In this document: in pieces, positions 11,387 through 19,281 of the stretch
Numbering within the stretch: the first letter of the stretch is position 1
How the letters are laid out: each line of letters starts with the position of its first letter
Source of the DNA: an uncultured Lachnospiraceae bacterium
GTDB taxonomy: Bacteria; Bacillota; Clostridia; Lachnospirales; Lachnospiraceae
Direction of reading: 5' to 3'
Length of the DNA: 64,000 nt
NCBI GenBank assembly: GCA_947243855.1
Contig: CAMXIK010000001.1
Span: 62,001-126,000, forward strand
Made by a program: the position numbers and the translations under genes
Notes under the pieces: generated by a model
What the model was told of the DNA's origin: nothing
Database searches by the model: none
The model's input: only the letters and a program-made list of their open reading frames with translations

Positions 11387-12360
11387 GAATTCTCTCTTTC
11401 TGCTTTTTGCAATTTGTACATGCGGATATCTTCACCGGCCAGTCTGCAGACCTCATAATTACTTGTAATACGGGAAAAAATGCGGTCAGAGTATCTATCC
11501 CGTAACTGTGCCAGCGTAAAATTTGTAGAGACGAGGGTGGACTTTTTGCCAAGATGTCTCTCGTTTAAGAGGGAAAAAAGCTGGGAGGAAGTAAACTGGT
11601 TCGTCAGTTCCGTACCCAGATCGTCTATGATAAGCAGATCGCACTGATAGAGATCAGCGTAGGCGTTCTGCCGCTCGTCCCTATTTTGGGTATGAAAGGC
11701 GGCGTCCGAAAGCAAATCAAACAGGCCCGTCGCTCCAAAATAAAGGACCGAATAACCTTGATCCATCAATTCCTTCGCCACACAGCAGGAAAGAAATGAT
11801 TTTCCCGTACCCACTGTACCATAAAAAAAGAGATTATGGTAGTCCGAATTAAAATTTTTGATAAAACTCTGGCATGTTTTTACGGCATTCTGAAAAAGGG
11901 CCAATGCTTCGCCCGTGTAATATTCGTAGGAGAGCAGCGTAAAATTGTTTTGTTTCAGCAGATCTTGAATACCCGACTGCTCATAGAGGAGAGAGATCTC
12001 CGCCTGCCTGAAACAGTGACATTTTTCACGGTTACGATAACCGGTATCCCGACAGTCGGGACAGGAATAGACTGGTTCCAGATAGTCTGCGGGAAATCCA
12101 GCGTCGAGCAGAAGCTGTTTTTTTTCTTCTTTCAGGCGGGTAAGGTCTTTTCGGAGCGTTTCAAGCGCGTCCGTATCCCCTGATAGAAGCTTTTTCCCCT
12201 GCGCAACAGAAAGAGAGGCGGTGCGATCCTCAAGTTCAGAATATTTCGGAATGCGCTCGTATACCTCGGCGCGTCTTTTCTCTGTTTCAAGACGGCTGAT
12301 TCTCTGCTTTTCTTCATATTGCCGGAAAATCCGGTCGTATTGGATGTTTGTTAATGGCAC
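11383..12360 (-). CDS. DnaI/DnaC-like AAA+ helicase loader
   Basis: A 325-residue ATPase expected to load the replicative helicase. A charged N-terminal coiled coil (about 10-95) is followed by a Cys cluster (100, 103, 114, 116) that probably binds zinc, then the AAA+ core with Walker A GTVGTGKS (181-188) and Walker B LLIIDDLGTE with Asp246/247. This is the layout of the Gram-positive helicase loader DnaI. The start is GTG with AAAGGAG seven bases upstream. It sits 12 bases after a DnaD-domain gene, a standard pairing for primosome assembly in Lachnospiraceae. Confidence 0.9.
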   Translation of the reverse strand: MPLTNIQYDRIFRQYEEKQRISRLETEKRRAEVYERIPKYSELEDRTASLSVAQGKKLLSGDTDALETLRKDLTRLKEEKKQLLLDAGFPADYLEPVYSCPDCRDTGYRNREKCHCFRQAEISLLYEQSGIQDLLKQNNFTLLSYEYYTGEALALFQNAVKTCQSFIKNFNSDYHNLFFYGTVGTGKSFLSCCVAKELMDQGYSVLYFGATGLFDLLSDAAFHTQNRDERQNAYADLYQCDLLIIDDLGTELTNQFTSSQLFSLLNERHLGKKSTLVSTNFTLAQLRDRYSDRIFSRITSNYEVCRLAGEDIRMYKLQKAERENS

Positions 12361-12372
12361 GGCAGCTCCTTT

Positions 12373-13473
12373 TTAATTGCTTAGAATCTTTTTTTCCAGC
12401 GATCTTTGAATGGCGTCAAAATCATAATCGTGCTGTGCAAACTGGTTAAATTTATTTGTGGATGCCGCAGGACGGTTTGCTTTTGAGCGTTGATGACTCT
12501 CATCCAAGGCCTTAATGTCGTTTTTATGGTGCACCCCGGCTTTTTGCCAGCTTGTGAGGATGCTGTCCGCATATTCAAAACGATGGCTGTCCGTAGCGAG
12601 AACTGTGCGCTCGCAGGCTTCCAGAATCACATCGCTCTCAAAGCCGTAAAGTTTCCGCCAACGGTCGATATAAGCCACTTCCGTTTCGGTGGGCATATTG
12701 TTTCGGCCAAGGGCGCGCATAATGGCATAGACGGTTTTGTCGTATTTCCCCGAAAGCGCAGCCGCTTGTTTTGGTGTTTTAATGCCCTGTTCGGCCCAGC
12801 TTATGGCTACCTTTTCTATGTAACGAAGATCCCTTTTGCCGCGGTCAACGCAGTATTGAATCAAATAGTCCGTCAGATCTTCAGAGAAACCAAGTTTGTC
12901 CATAATAAAAAGAATGGTCCGCATATCGCCGGCGCTCAAGGGCTTTTTGAGATATTGTTCCGCCACGAACAGAAGCCTTGAAGCGGCTTCGTCCGACTTG
13001 AAAGCCTGTAGCTGCTGGGCCGTATAGTTCGGCTTTTCCGGTACCGCTGAAACGTCGGGGCGGGCGAGACCGGAAGAGGCCGGTACAGCCTGTGCGTCGG
13101 GATAGACGGACGCCGCAAAGGAAGGATAAGTAGTCATTCCGACAGAAGGAGCCTCTACGGTCATGTTGACGGATGGCGTCGTGGAATCCATCAGGTGAAT
13201 GCCGGTAATATTTTTACGGTCGTCGTAATCTAAAAGGAGAAGACGGTTTTTTTCCCAGTATTTCAGGGCGCGCACCACATCCTTCTCCGTGTAATTAAAT
13301 TTGTCGGCGATAGCGCCGATGCTTGTATCGAGTCTGGCGCTCATCATGCGGATCAGGTAAAGATAGATTTTTAGCTGCGCATCATTGGCCATCTGCATAT
13401 ATTCGTCAATAAAACGATTGGAAATAACCGTAGAATCAGTATAGTTGTCCTGATAAATTGTCAAAACCCCCAT
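12373..13473 (-). CDS. DnaD-domain replication initiation protein
   Basis: A 366-residue protein with an N-terminal winged-helix region (about 20-90, TVISNRFIDEYM onward) and two DnaD/DnaB_2-type helical domains, recognisable by KVAISWAEQGIKTPKQA and ADSILTSWQKAGV. DnaD proteins remodel DNA and recruit the helicase loader at origins. A longer in-frame extension to 13680 exists but runs through the promoter region. The start at 13473 (MGVLTIYQDN) is chosen because it follows AGGGGTGTT and matches the family N-terminus; the ATG at 13476 is an alternative. The linker between domains is Pro/Ser/Ala-rich. Confidence 0.88.
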   Translation of the reverse strand: MGVLTIYQDNYTDSTVISNRFIDEYMQMANDAQLKIYLYLIRMMSARLDTSIGAIADKFNYTEKDVVRALKYWEKNRLLLLDYDDRKNITGIHLMDSTTPSVNMTVEAPSVGMTTYPSFAASVYPDAQAVPASSGLARPDVSAVPEKPNYTAQQLQAFKSDEAASRLLFVAEQYLKKPLSAGDMRTILFIMDKLGFSEDLTDYLIQYCVDRGKRDLRYIEKVAISWAEQGIKTPKQAAALSGKYDKTVYAIMRALGRNNMPTETEVAYIDRWRKLYGFESDVILEACERTVLATDSHRFEYADSILTSWQKAGVHHKNDIKALDESHQRSKANRPAASTNKFNQFAQHDYDFDAIQRSLEKKILSN

Positions 13474-13529
13474 CATAACACCCCTAGAAAAATAATGATA
13501 AACAAGCGAGTCCGTTCGCCTGTTTTCTG

Positions 13530-13535
13530 AGTATA
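13530..13535 (-). promoter_or_regulatory. Extended -10 promoter of the dnaD-dnaI-prs operon
   Basis: On the minus strand TATACT is preceded by TGC, giving an extended -10 element; no good -35 is seen. Predicted start is about 13523, giving a leader near 50 nt before the DnaD-domain start codon. Confidence 0.5.
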
Positions 13536-13611
13536 GCATTTGTTTCGGGGAAAGGATATGGGCAAACTGTAAGAAACGGATTAGCGTAAATAAATTTTGA
13601 ACGTGTCTGTT

Positions 13612-13729
13612 CCTGTGGAAATTGTGGACAGGGTGAAAAGAAAGCGGAAAATGGTATTCGGTATTCCACAAAATATCCACAGAAAATAATTCACCGCATG
13701 GGGTTCTTTTCTGTGGATATTGTGAATAA
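13612..13729. promoter_or_regulatory. Cluster of DnaA-box-like 9-mers upstream of the dnaD operon
   Basis: Six sites resembling the DnaA box TTATNCACA lie in 118 bp. TTATTCACA (13721-13729, minus) is a perfect match; ATATCCACA at 13712-13720 (minus) and 13673-13681 (plus) match 8 of 9; 13662-13670 (plus), 13614-13622 (minus) and 13624-13632 (minus) match 7 of 9. They fill the gap between murC and the dnaD promoter, so DnaA could control the helicase-loader genes or be titrated here. Confidence 0.55.
13673..13720. repeat. 14-bp perfect inverted repeat between murC and dnaD
   Basis: ATATCCACAGAAAA (13673-13686) and its exact complement (13707-13720) surround a 20-base spacer. Each arm starts with a DnaA-box-like 9-mer. 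As RNA on the minus strand it would form a hairpin followed by TTTTG and could end murC transcription. Confidence 0.75.
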
Positions 13730-15109
13730 TTATTTTTGTAACAGGTTTTCTCCGACTTTTACGACGTCACCCGCGCCCATAGTTATCAACAGATCATCCT
13801 TTGTGCAATTTTTCATGAGGAAATTTTCAATTGCGTCAAAGGAAGGAAAGTAGTGGCAGGAGTGTCCGAGGGAACGGATTTTTTCCTGTAGGGTTTGGGA
13901 ACTGATGCCCAGCGTATCCTTCTCTCTGGCGGCATAGATATCTGCCAGGACAATCTCGTCCGCGAGGGAGAGGGCTTTCGCAAATTCTTCCATGAATGCT
14001 TTGGTTCTCGAGTATGTGTGGGGCTGGAAGACGCACCAGAGCCGTTTGTGAGGGTACTGGGCGGCTGCGTTTAGGGTGGCGCGGATTTCTGTCGGATGGT
14101 GGGCGTAGTCATCGATGATATTGACGCCGTTTACCTGTCCCTTGTATTCAAACCGTCTGTCAGTGCCGTCAAAAGAGGAAAGACCTTCGCCAATATCTTT
14201 GTTGGAAAGAGAAAGCCGGTCCGCCACGGCGATTGCCGCTATTGCGTTTAAGATGTTGTGCTCCCCGTGTACGTGCAGGGAAAATCTGCGCTCTCCCCTG
14301 TCTTTCTGCTTTAGCAGGAAGGAAGGGAATCCGGATTCGTCAAAGGTAATGTCTGATGCACTGTAGTCAAATTCCGGAGAAAACCCGTAGGTAATCACAC
14401 GGCAGGACAGCCCTTCCGTGATTTCCTGATAATCCTTGATCCCGCCGTTTAGGATCAGCGTTCCGTCGGCGGGCAGAAGTTCGGCAAAGCGGTGGAAGGA
14501 GTGGCGGATGTCCGCAAGATCCTTAAAGAAATCGAGATGGTCTTCTTCTATATTAAGAATGACACCGATTTTTGGGAAAAAATGTAAAAAGCTGTTGGTG
14601 TACTCGCAGGCCTCCGTGACAAAGATATCGGATGCGCCGACCCTGATGTTGCCGCCGATGGGTTTGTAGATACCGCCGATGGACAGGGTTGGGTCCATGT
14701 CTGCGCTCAGAAGGATCTGAGAAAGCATGGAGGTGGTTGTGGTCTTGCCGTGAGTGCCGCTGATTGCGATGGGCGTCTTATAGTTTTTCATCATCTGCCC
14801 TAAAAGCTCAGCCCGTGTCAAGGTGGGAATGCCGAGTTTATTGGCGGCGAGAAGCTCCGGATTGTCGCTTTTGATAGCGGCGGTGTAGACGACTAGGTCA
14901 AGTTCGGCGGTGAGATTTTCTTCGCGCTGGCCATAGAAGACTTTGACGCCGCGTTCTTCCAGCATGTGAGTCAGATCGGAGGGTGCGCGGTCGGAGCCGG
15001 AGATTTGAAATCCTTCGGTCTGGAGAATCTCAGCGAGACCGCTCATACTGATGCCGCCGATTCCGATAAAGTATATTTTAATTGGATTGTGGAAATCAAT
15101 CTGGTACAT
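13730..15109 (-). CDS. murC: UDP-N-acetylmuramate--L-alanine ligase
   Basis: Cytoplasmic ligase that adds L-Ala to UDP-MurNAc in peptidoglycan synthesis, 459 residues, normal length. The N-terminal Rossmann motif GIGGISMSGLAEIL (about 13-26) binds the nucleotide sugar, the ATP loop is AISGTHGKTTTTSM (about 112-125), and the middle contains the conserved NIEEDHLD. The ATG is preceded by AAGGGAG at good spacing. It is monocistronic or reads weakly into the dnaD region; its own promoter lies just upstream, divergent from glgC. Confidence 0.97.
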   Translation of the reverse strand: MYQIDFHNPIKIYFIGIGGISMSGLAEILQTEGFQISGSDRAPSDLTHMLEERGVKVFYGQREENLTAELDLVVYTAAIKSDNPELLAANKLGIPTLTRAELLGQMMKNYKTPIAISGTHGKTTTTSMLSQILLSADMDPTLSIGGIYKPIGGNIRVGASDIFVTEACEYTNSFLHFFPKIGVILNIEEDHLDFFKDLADIRHSFHRFAELLPADGTLILNGGIKDYQEITEGLSCRVITYGFSPEFDYSASDITFDESGFPSFLLKQKDRGERRFSLHVHGEHNILNAIAAIAVADRLSLSNKDIGEGLSSFDGTDRRFEYKGQVNGVNIIDDYAHHPTEIRATLNAAAQYPHKRLWCVFQPHTYSRTKAFMEEFAKALSLADEIVLADIYAAREKDTLGISSQTLQEKIRSLGHSCHYFPSFDAIENFLMKNCTKDDLLITMGAGDVVKVGENLLQK

Positions 15110-15139
15110 GGGTGTCTCCCTTTTACAGTTTTTACTAGT

Positions 15140-15168
15140 ATTATACTCATTTCCCGAAAAAAAACCAA
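15140..15168 (-). promoter_or_regulatory. murC promoter
   Basis: On the minus strand a consensus -10 TATAAT (15140-15145) has TTGGTT 17 bp upstream (15163-15168). The predicted start is about 15133, giving a short leader to the murC ATG at 15109. Confidence 0.65.
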
Positions 15169-15223
15169 TATAAAGTTATGAATTGTGGAAAATCAGATTG
15201 GTATGTAAAAATTAACAAAGAGA

Positions 15224-15252
15224 TTGAAAAAAACATAAAAATATTGTATATT
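15224..15252 (+). promoter_or_regulatory. glgC upstream promoter (P1)
   Basis: TTGAAA (15224-15229), a 17-bp spacer, then TATATT (15247-15252) in a very A+T-rich tract. It is the distal of two candidate promoters in the 282-bp gap between murC and glgC. Confidence 0.5.
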
Positions 15253-15299
15253 ATTAATATATCAAAAGGACTAAGAGCAGAAAATTCCTGTAAAATATA

Positions 15300-15328
15300 T
15301 TCAGTTTTTACACAGTTTGTGGTATACT
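15300..15328 (+). promoter_or_regulatory. glgC proximal promoter (P2)
   Basis: TTCAGT (15300-15305), a 17-bp spacer and TATACT (15323-15328) preceded by TGG, an extended -10. Predicted start near 15335, about 57 nt before the glgC start codon. Confidence 0.6.
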
Positions 15329-15391
15329 TTAATCACAGATATGTTTTGATGAATGAGGGAATAAATATATAAGAAAATAAGAGGTGATAAA

Positions 15392-16666
15392 ATGGTAAAG
15401 AAAGAGATGATTGCCATGCTTTTGGCAGGCGGTCAGGGGAGTCGGCTGGGAGTTCTTACGTCAAAGGTGGCCAAGCCTGCGGTGTCCTTTGGAAGTAAGT
15501 ACAGGATCATAGACTTTCCGCTGAGTAATTGTATCAATTCCGGTGTCGATACGGTGGGCGTGTTGACACAGTACCAACCGCTTCGGTTAAATACACATAT
15601 CGGTATCGGTATTCCTTGGGATCTTGACAGGAATATTGGCGGTGTCACGGTTCTGCCTCCTTATGAGAAGAGCACGAACAGTGAATGGTATACTGGTACG
15701 GCAAATGCGATCTATCAGAATATCGCGTACATGGAGACCTATGATCCCGAATATGTGCTGATTCTTTCAGGGGATCACATCTATAAGATGGATTATGAGG
15801 TAATGCTTGATTTCCATAAGCAGAACGGGGCCGAAGTAACCATCGCAGTTATGCCAGTACCCATGGAAGAGGCGAAGCGCTTCGGTATTATGATTACTGA
15901 TGAAAACCGCAGAATCACCGACTTTGAGGAAAAACCGGCGAATCCCCGCAGCAATTTGGCGTCGATGGGCATCTATATTTTTAACTGGAAGACGCTGAAA
16001 GAGGCTCTTCTTGCGAATTCGGAGCAGCCGGGACTGGATTTTGGCAAACACCTGATCCCCTATTGCCATCAGAAGGGCGCGCCGCTCTACGCATATGAGT
16101 TTAACGGGTACTGGAAGGATGTGGGAACGCTTCATTCCTTCTGGGAAGCGAATATGGAGCTGATCGACATTGTGCCAGAGTTTAACCTCTACGAAGAGTA
16201 TTGGAAGATTTATACGAAGAGCGAAATTCTCCCGCCGCAGTATTTGTCTCCGGACAGCGTGGTTGAGAAGAGTATCATCGGAGAAGGCTGCGAAATCAGC
16301 GGACAGGTTTATAACTCGGTGATCGGATGCGGCGTTACCATTGGAGCCGGTACGGTGGTGCGGGATTCTATTATTATGAATCAGACGCAGATCGGGGAGA
16401 ACTGCGAACTCTATAAAGCGGTTGTCGCAGAAAATGTGGAGATTGAGGATAATGTCAAGCTGGGTATCGGCGAGGCCGTTCCCAACGAGACAGACCCCGG
16501 CATCTACGACCATGATCTTGTGACGGTGGGCGAGAGAAGCGTGATTCCCAAGGGAATTACGGTGGGGAAGAATTCAGTGGTCTTTGGTATTACGACGCCG
16601 GACGACTATACGGACGGAAATCTTCCCAGCGGCAAAACTTTAATTAAGGCAGGTGATAAATTGTGA
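15392..16666 (+). CDS. glgC: Glucose-1-phosphate adenylyltransferase
   Basis: ADP-glucose pyrophosphorylase, 424 residues, making the glycosyl donor for glycogen. The N-terminal nucleotidyltransferase domain begins [26 protein letters not shown] (about 9-34) and includes the [10 protein letters not shown] catalytic region. The C-terminal third is a left-handed beta-helix of hexapeptide repeats (about 290-400). The start follows AGAGGTG. The next gene, glgD, overlaps its end by four bases, the usual Firmicute GlgC-GlgD pairing. Confidence 0.97.
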   Translation: MVKKEMIAMLLAGGQGSRLGVLTSKVAKPAVSFGSKYRIIDFPLSNCINSGVDTVGVLTQYQPLRLNTHIGIGIPWDLDRNIGGVTVLPPYEKSTNSEWYTGTANAIYQNIAYMETYDPEYVLILSGDHIYKMDYEVMLDFHKQNGAEVTIAVMPVPMEEAKRFGIMITDENRRITDFEEKPANPRSNLASMGIYIFNWKTLKEALLANSEQPGLDFGKHLIPYCHQKGAPLYAYEFNGYWKDVGTLHSFWEANMELIDIVPEFNLYEEYWKIYTKSEILPPQYLSPDSVVEKSIIGEGCEISGQVYNSVIGCGVTIGAGTVVRDSIIMNQTQIGENCELYKAVVAENVEIEDNVKLGIGEAVPNETDPGIYDHDLVTVGERSVIPKGITVGKNSVVFGITTPDDYTDGNLPSGKTLIKAGDKL

Positions 16667-17781
16667 GAGCAATCGGAATAATCTTAGCAGGCGGTAATAA
16701 TCACAGAATTAAGCAGCTAACCCAGAAGCGTGCAGTCTGCGCGATGCCCATTGCGGGAAGTTACAGAAGTATTGACTTTGCGCTTAGTAATATGTCCAAT
16801 TCCCATATCAATAAAGTGGCGGTGCTTACCCAGTATAATGCGGGCAGCCTGAACGAGCATTTGAGTTCTTCAAAATGGTGGGATTTCGGACGGAAGCAGG
16901 GCGGCCTGTTTGTACAGACGCCAGCGGTGACGGCGGAGAGCAATGCTTGGTATCGCGGTACGGCGGATGCGATTGCACAGAACCTGTCTTTCTTAAAGAA
17001 CAGCCATGAACCCTATGTGGTGATTGTTTCCGGCGATTGTGTTTATAAAATGGATTATAATAAAGTTTTAGAATACCATATAGAAAAAAAGGCGGATATC
17101 ACGATCGTGTGCAAGGATATGGAGCCTAATGTAAATGTGGAACGTTTTGGTATTCTTAAGATGAACGAGGACAGCCGCATTGAGGAGTTTGAGGAGAAGC
17201 CGGTCGTTGCCAAGTCCAACACCATATCCTGTGGTATTTATGTGGTTAGAAGGCGTCTGCTGATTGAAATGATCGAGAGGTGCAGCGAAGAGGATCGTTA
17301 TGATTTTGTCAAAGATATTCTGATCCGTTATAAGAACCAGAAGAGGATTTACGGTTATAAGCTTAAAGAATACTGGAGCAACATCGCTACCGTAGATGAT
17401 TATTTCAGGACAAACATGGATTTCCTGAAACCGGAGATTCGGAATTATTTCTTCAAACAGTATCCGGACGTTTATTCTAAGGTGGACGATCTGCCGCCGG
17501 CAAAATATAACGTAGGCGCAAAGATCAAAAACAGCCTGATATCCAGCGGCTGTATTGTCAACGGTACGGTGGAAGATTCCGTTATCTTTAAAGAGACATA
17601 TATCGGAAGTAATTGCTACATCAAGAATTCCATCATTCTGAATGATGTGTATATTGGAGATAATACGCACATAGAAAACTGTATTGTGGAGAGCCGGGGC
17701 ACGATTCGCGCTAACTCTTATCACAAAGGTGAAGATGGGATAGAGATCGTGGTAGAACATAACGACAGATATTCCCTTTGA
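16663..17781 (+). CDS. glgD: GlgD subunit of glucose-1-phosphate adenylyltransferase
   Basis: A 372-residue GlgC paralogue that partners GlgC in Firmicutes and raises its activity. The N-terminal [20 protein letters not shown] retains the fold but differs from GlgC at the pyrophosphorylase loop, and the catalytic segment reads [11 protein letters not shown], with Cys where GlgC has His. The beta-helix C-terminus is shorter than in GlgC. The start is GTG, overlapping the glgC stop (GTGA), so translation is probably coupled. A promoter for spoVG overlaps its last codons. Confidence 0.93.
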   Translation: MRAIGIILAGGNNHRIKQLTQKRAVCAMPIAGSYRSIDFALSNMSNSHINKVAVLTQYNAGSLNEHLSSSKWWDFGRKQGGLFVQTPAVTAESNAWYRGTADAIAQNLSFLKNSHEPYVVIVSGDCVYKMDYNKVLEYHIEKKADITIVCKDMEPNVNVERFGILKMNEDSRIEEFEEKPVVAKSNTISCGIYVVRRRLLIEMIERCSEEDRYDFVKDILIRYKNQKRIYGYKLKEYWSNIATVDDYFRTNMDFLKPEIRNYFFKQYPDVYSKVDDLPPAKYNVGAKIKNSLISSGCIVNGTVEDSVIFKETYIGSNCYIKNSIILNDVYIGDNTHIENCIVESRGTIRANSYHKGEDGIEIVVEHNDRYSL

Positions 17782-17806
17782 CCAAATGGCAAGTTTGTGT
17801 TATGAT
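17778..17806 (+). promoter_or_regulatory. spoVG promoter overlapping the end of glgD
   Basis: TTGACC (17778-17783), a 17-bp spacer and TATGAT (17801-17806) preceded by TGT, giving an extended -10. The predicted start is about 17813, making a leader of about 180 nt. Confidence 0.65.
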
Positions 17807-17812
17807 AGGCGA

Positions 17813-17994
17813 GATATGTGTTAGGGGGAGACGAGGGGTGATTGCCAAGAAGATTTAAGTTGTCTGTATTAGGGGGCATAATTAACTAAATGTTTATTAC
17901 AAGCTACGTGGCTTGATGGGTATGACTTGTGTAGAAAGCTTGTGAAACCCGGTAGATTCCATACCGGTATCATATGATAAGGAGGCTGAGCTTC
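17813..17994 (+). other. Long structured 5' leader of spoVG
   Basis: The leader has no gene. It contains a CCGGTA/TACCGG hairpin near 17951-17970 and an upstream segment with two competing pairings: CAAGC with a nearby GCTTG, or ACAAGCT with a more distant AGCTTGT. Alternative structures of this kind suggest regulated folding, but I recognise no known riboswitch class. Confidence 0.4.
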
Positions 17995-18267
17995 ATGAGA
18001 ATTACTGATGTCCGCGTGCGCAAAATGACTCAAGACAGCAAGATGAAGGCAATCGTCTCGATTACGATTGACGATGAATTCGTAGTTCATGACATTAAAG
18101 TAATTGAAGGCGAAAAGGGTCTGTTCATAGCTATGCCGAGCAAGAAGGCATCGGACGGCGAATATCGCGATATTGCGCATCCGATTAATTCGGAAACTCG
18201 GGACAGGATTCAAAGGATAATCCTGGAGAACTATGAGAAGGCGCTTATAGAACCGAATACTGAGTAG
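17995..18267 (+). CDS. spoVG: SpoVG-family RNA/DNA-binding regulator
   Basis: A 90-residue SpoVG protein, a small dimeric nucleic-acid-binding regulator affecting sporulation, cell division and virulence traits in Firmicutes. The family start ([11 protein letters not shown]) and the conserved [21 protein letters not shown] and [10 protein letters not shown] segments are clear. An in-frame ATG at 17974 lies upstream, but the ribosome binding site AAGGAGG falls inside that extension with proper spacing to 17995, which fixes the start. A strong intrinsic terminator follows, so the gene is probably monocistronic behind its own leader. Confidence 0.96.
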   Translation: MRITDVRVRKMTQDSKMKAIVSITIDDEFVVHDIKVIEGEKGLFIAMPSKKASDGEYRDIAHPINSETRDRIQRIILENYEKALIEPNTE

Positions 18268-18286
18268 CATAGGATGAAAATGAGAG

Positions 18287-18313
18287 AAGGACGCGAAGGC
18301 GTCCTTTTCTTTA
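18287..18313 (+). terminator. Intrinsic terminator of spoVG
   Basis: Perfect 8-bp stem AAGGACGC/GCGTCCTT (18287-18294 and 18299-18306) with a GAAG tetraloop, followed by TTCTTTA. Confidence 0.9.
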
Positions 18314-18364
18314 TGTCGTATGTTAGGAAAGAAAGATATTATTTATTTTTACTAAATTTAGGTC

Positions 18365-18393
18365 TTGACTTTTGATAATTATGACAGTATACT
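18365..18393 (+). promoter_or_regulatory. Promoter of the amino-acid ABC/ATP-grasp operon
   Basis: TTGACT (18365-18370), exactly 17 bp, then TATACT (18388-18393). The predicted start is near 18400, about 110 nt before the first start codon. No other convincing promoter is seen before the operon ends near 27.1 kb. Confidence 0.75.
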
Positions 18394-18434
18394 GAGTTAC
18401 AGACAGGAAATTATACATGTATACAATAATACAG

Positions 18435-18486
18435 AAACAAAGGCGTTTCTTTCGGAGCAGTCCGATGGAAGCGCCTTTGTTTTGTA
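18435..18486 (+). terminator. Leader terminator/attenuator before the ABC operon
   Basis: An 11-bp outer stem (AAACAAAGGCG at 18435-18445 with its complement at 18472-18482) continues inward with GU-containing pairs and an inner CGGA/TCCG stem. The descending arm ends in TTTGTTTTG. It lies between promoter and first gene, so it can act as a transcription attenuator or make a short leader RNA. Confidence 0.65.
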
Positions 18487-18512
18487 TAAGCAGAGAAAAA
18501 GAGGGAACGGCC

Positions 18513-19238
18513 ATGATCAAATTGGAGAACGTCAACAAATATTTCGGGGATCTGCATGTGCTGAGAGATGTGAATTTGGAGGTGAAGGAGGGCGAGAAAC
18601 TGGTGATTATCGGACCCTCCGGTTCTGGAAAATCTACAACGGTTCGCTGTATGAATTTTTTGGAAGAACCAAACAGCGGACATGTGTACATAGACGGAGA
18701 AGAATTGACCCACAGAAATAAAACGCAGCTTGTCCGCAGGACAACGTCCATGGTGTTTCAGCAGTTTAATCTGTATCCGCATATGACGGTGCTGAAAAAT
18801 CTGGTATTGGCGCCGATGAAGCTCCACCATAAGAGCAGGGAGGAGGCGGAGGAGCTGGCGTACCATTATTTGGATGTGGTGGGACTGAGAGAGAAGGCGC
18901 ATGTCTATCCGACCACGCTTTCCGGCGGGCAGCAGCAGCGGATCGCGATTGCAAGGGCGTTGTGTATGCAGTCTAAGATCATTTTATTTGACGAACCTAC
19001 ATCAGCTCTTGACCCGGAGACGATTCAGGAGGTATTGGATGTGATGATCAAGCTGGCAAAGGAGAATATCACCATGGTGGTGGTAACCCATGAGATGGGA
19101 TTTGCCAGACAGGTGGCCGACCGGGTGATTTTTATGGCGGATGGGCAGATTTTGGAGGAGGGAACGCCGGATCAGTTTTTTGGAAATCCGCAGAATGAGA
19201 GATTAAAGACTTTCTTAGGGAAAATCATTCGCAAGTAA
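18513..19238 (+). CDS. Polar amino-acid ABC transporter, ATP-binding protein
   Basis: A 241-residue ATPase of the GlnQ/HisP type that drives uptake of polar amino acids. Walker A is GPSGSGKST (about 33-41), the signature LSGGQQQRIAIARAL (about 137-151) and Walker B IILFDEPTSALDPE follow, with the switch His in VVTHEM. An in-frame extension to 18417 crosses the leader hairpin and is rejected; the ATG at 18513 starts the family MIKLENVNKYFG and follows GAGGG. It opens a ten-gene operon containing the binding protein and two permeases. Confidence 0.95.
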   Translation: MIKLENVNKYFGDLHVLRDVNLEVKEGEKLVIIGPSGSGKSTTVRCMNFLEEPNSGHVYIDGEELTHRNKTQLVRRTTSMVFQQFNLYPHMTVLKNLVLAPMKLHHKSREEAEELAYHYLDVVGLREKAHVYPTTLSGGQQQRIAIARALCMQSKIILFDEPTSALDPETIQEVLDVMIKLAKENITMVVVTHEMGFARQVADRVIFMADGQILEEGTPDQFFGNPQNERLKTFLGKIIRK

Positions 19239-19281
19239 AGGGCGGGTGTTTTCATAGAAAAGACGACAGGAGGAGAAAATT

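Noticed and set aside
13474-13680. N-terminal extension of the DnaD-domain gene
   Set aside because: The extra 69 codons cover the promoter and DnaA-box region and look non-coding; a good ribosome binding site and the family start lie at 13473.
15178-15372. 64-codon frame before glgC
   Set aside because: Very A+T-rich, overlaps two promoter candidates and has no ribosome binding site.
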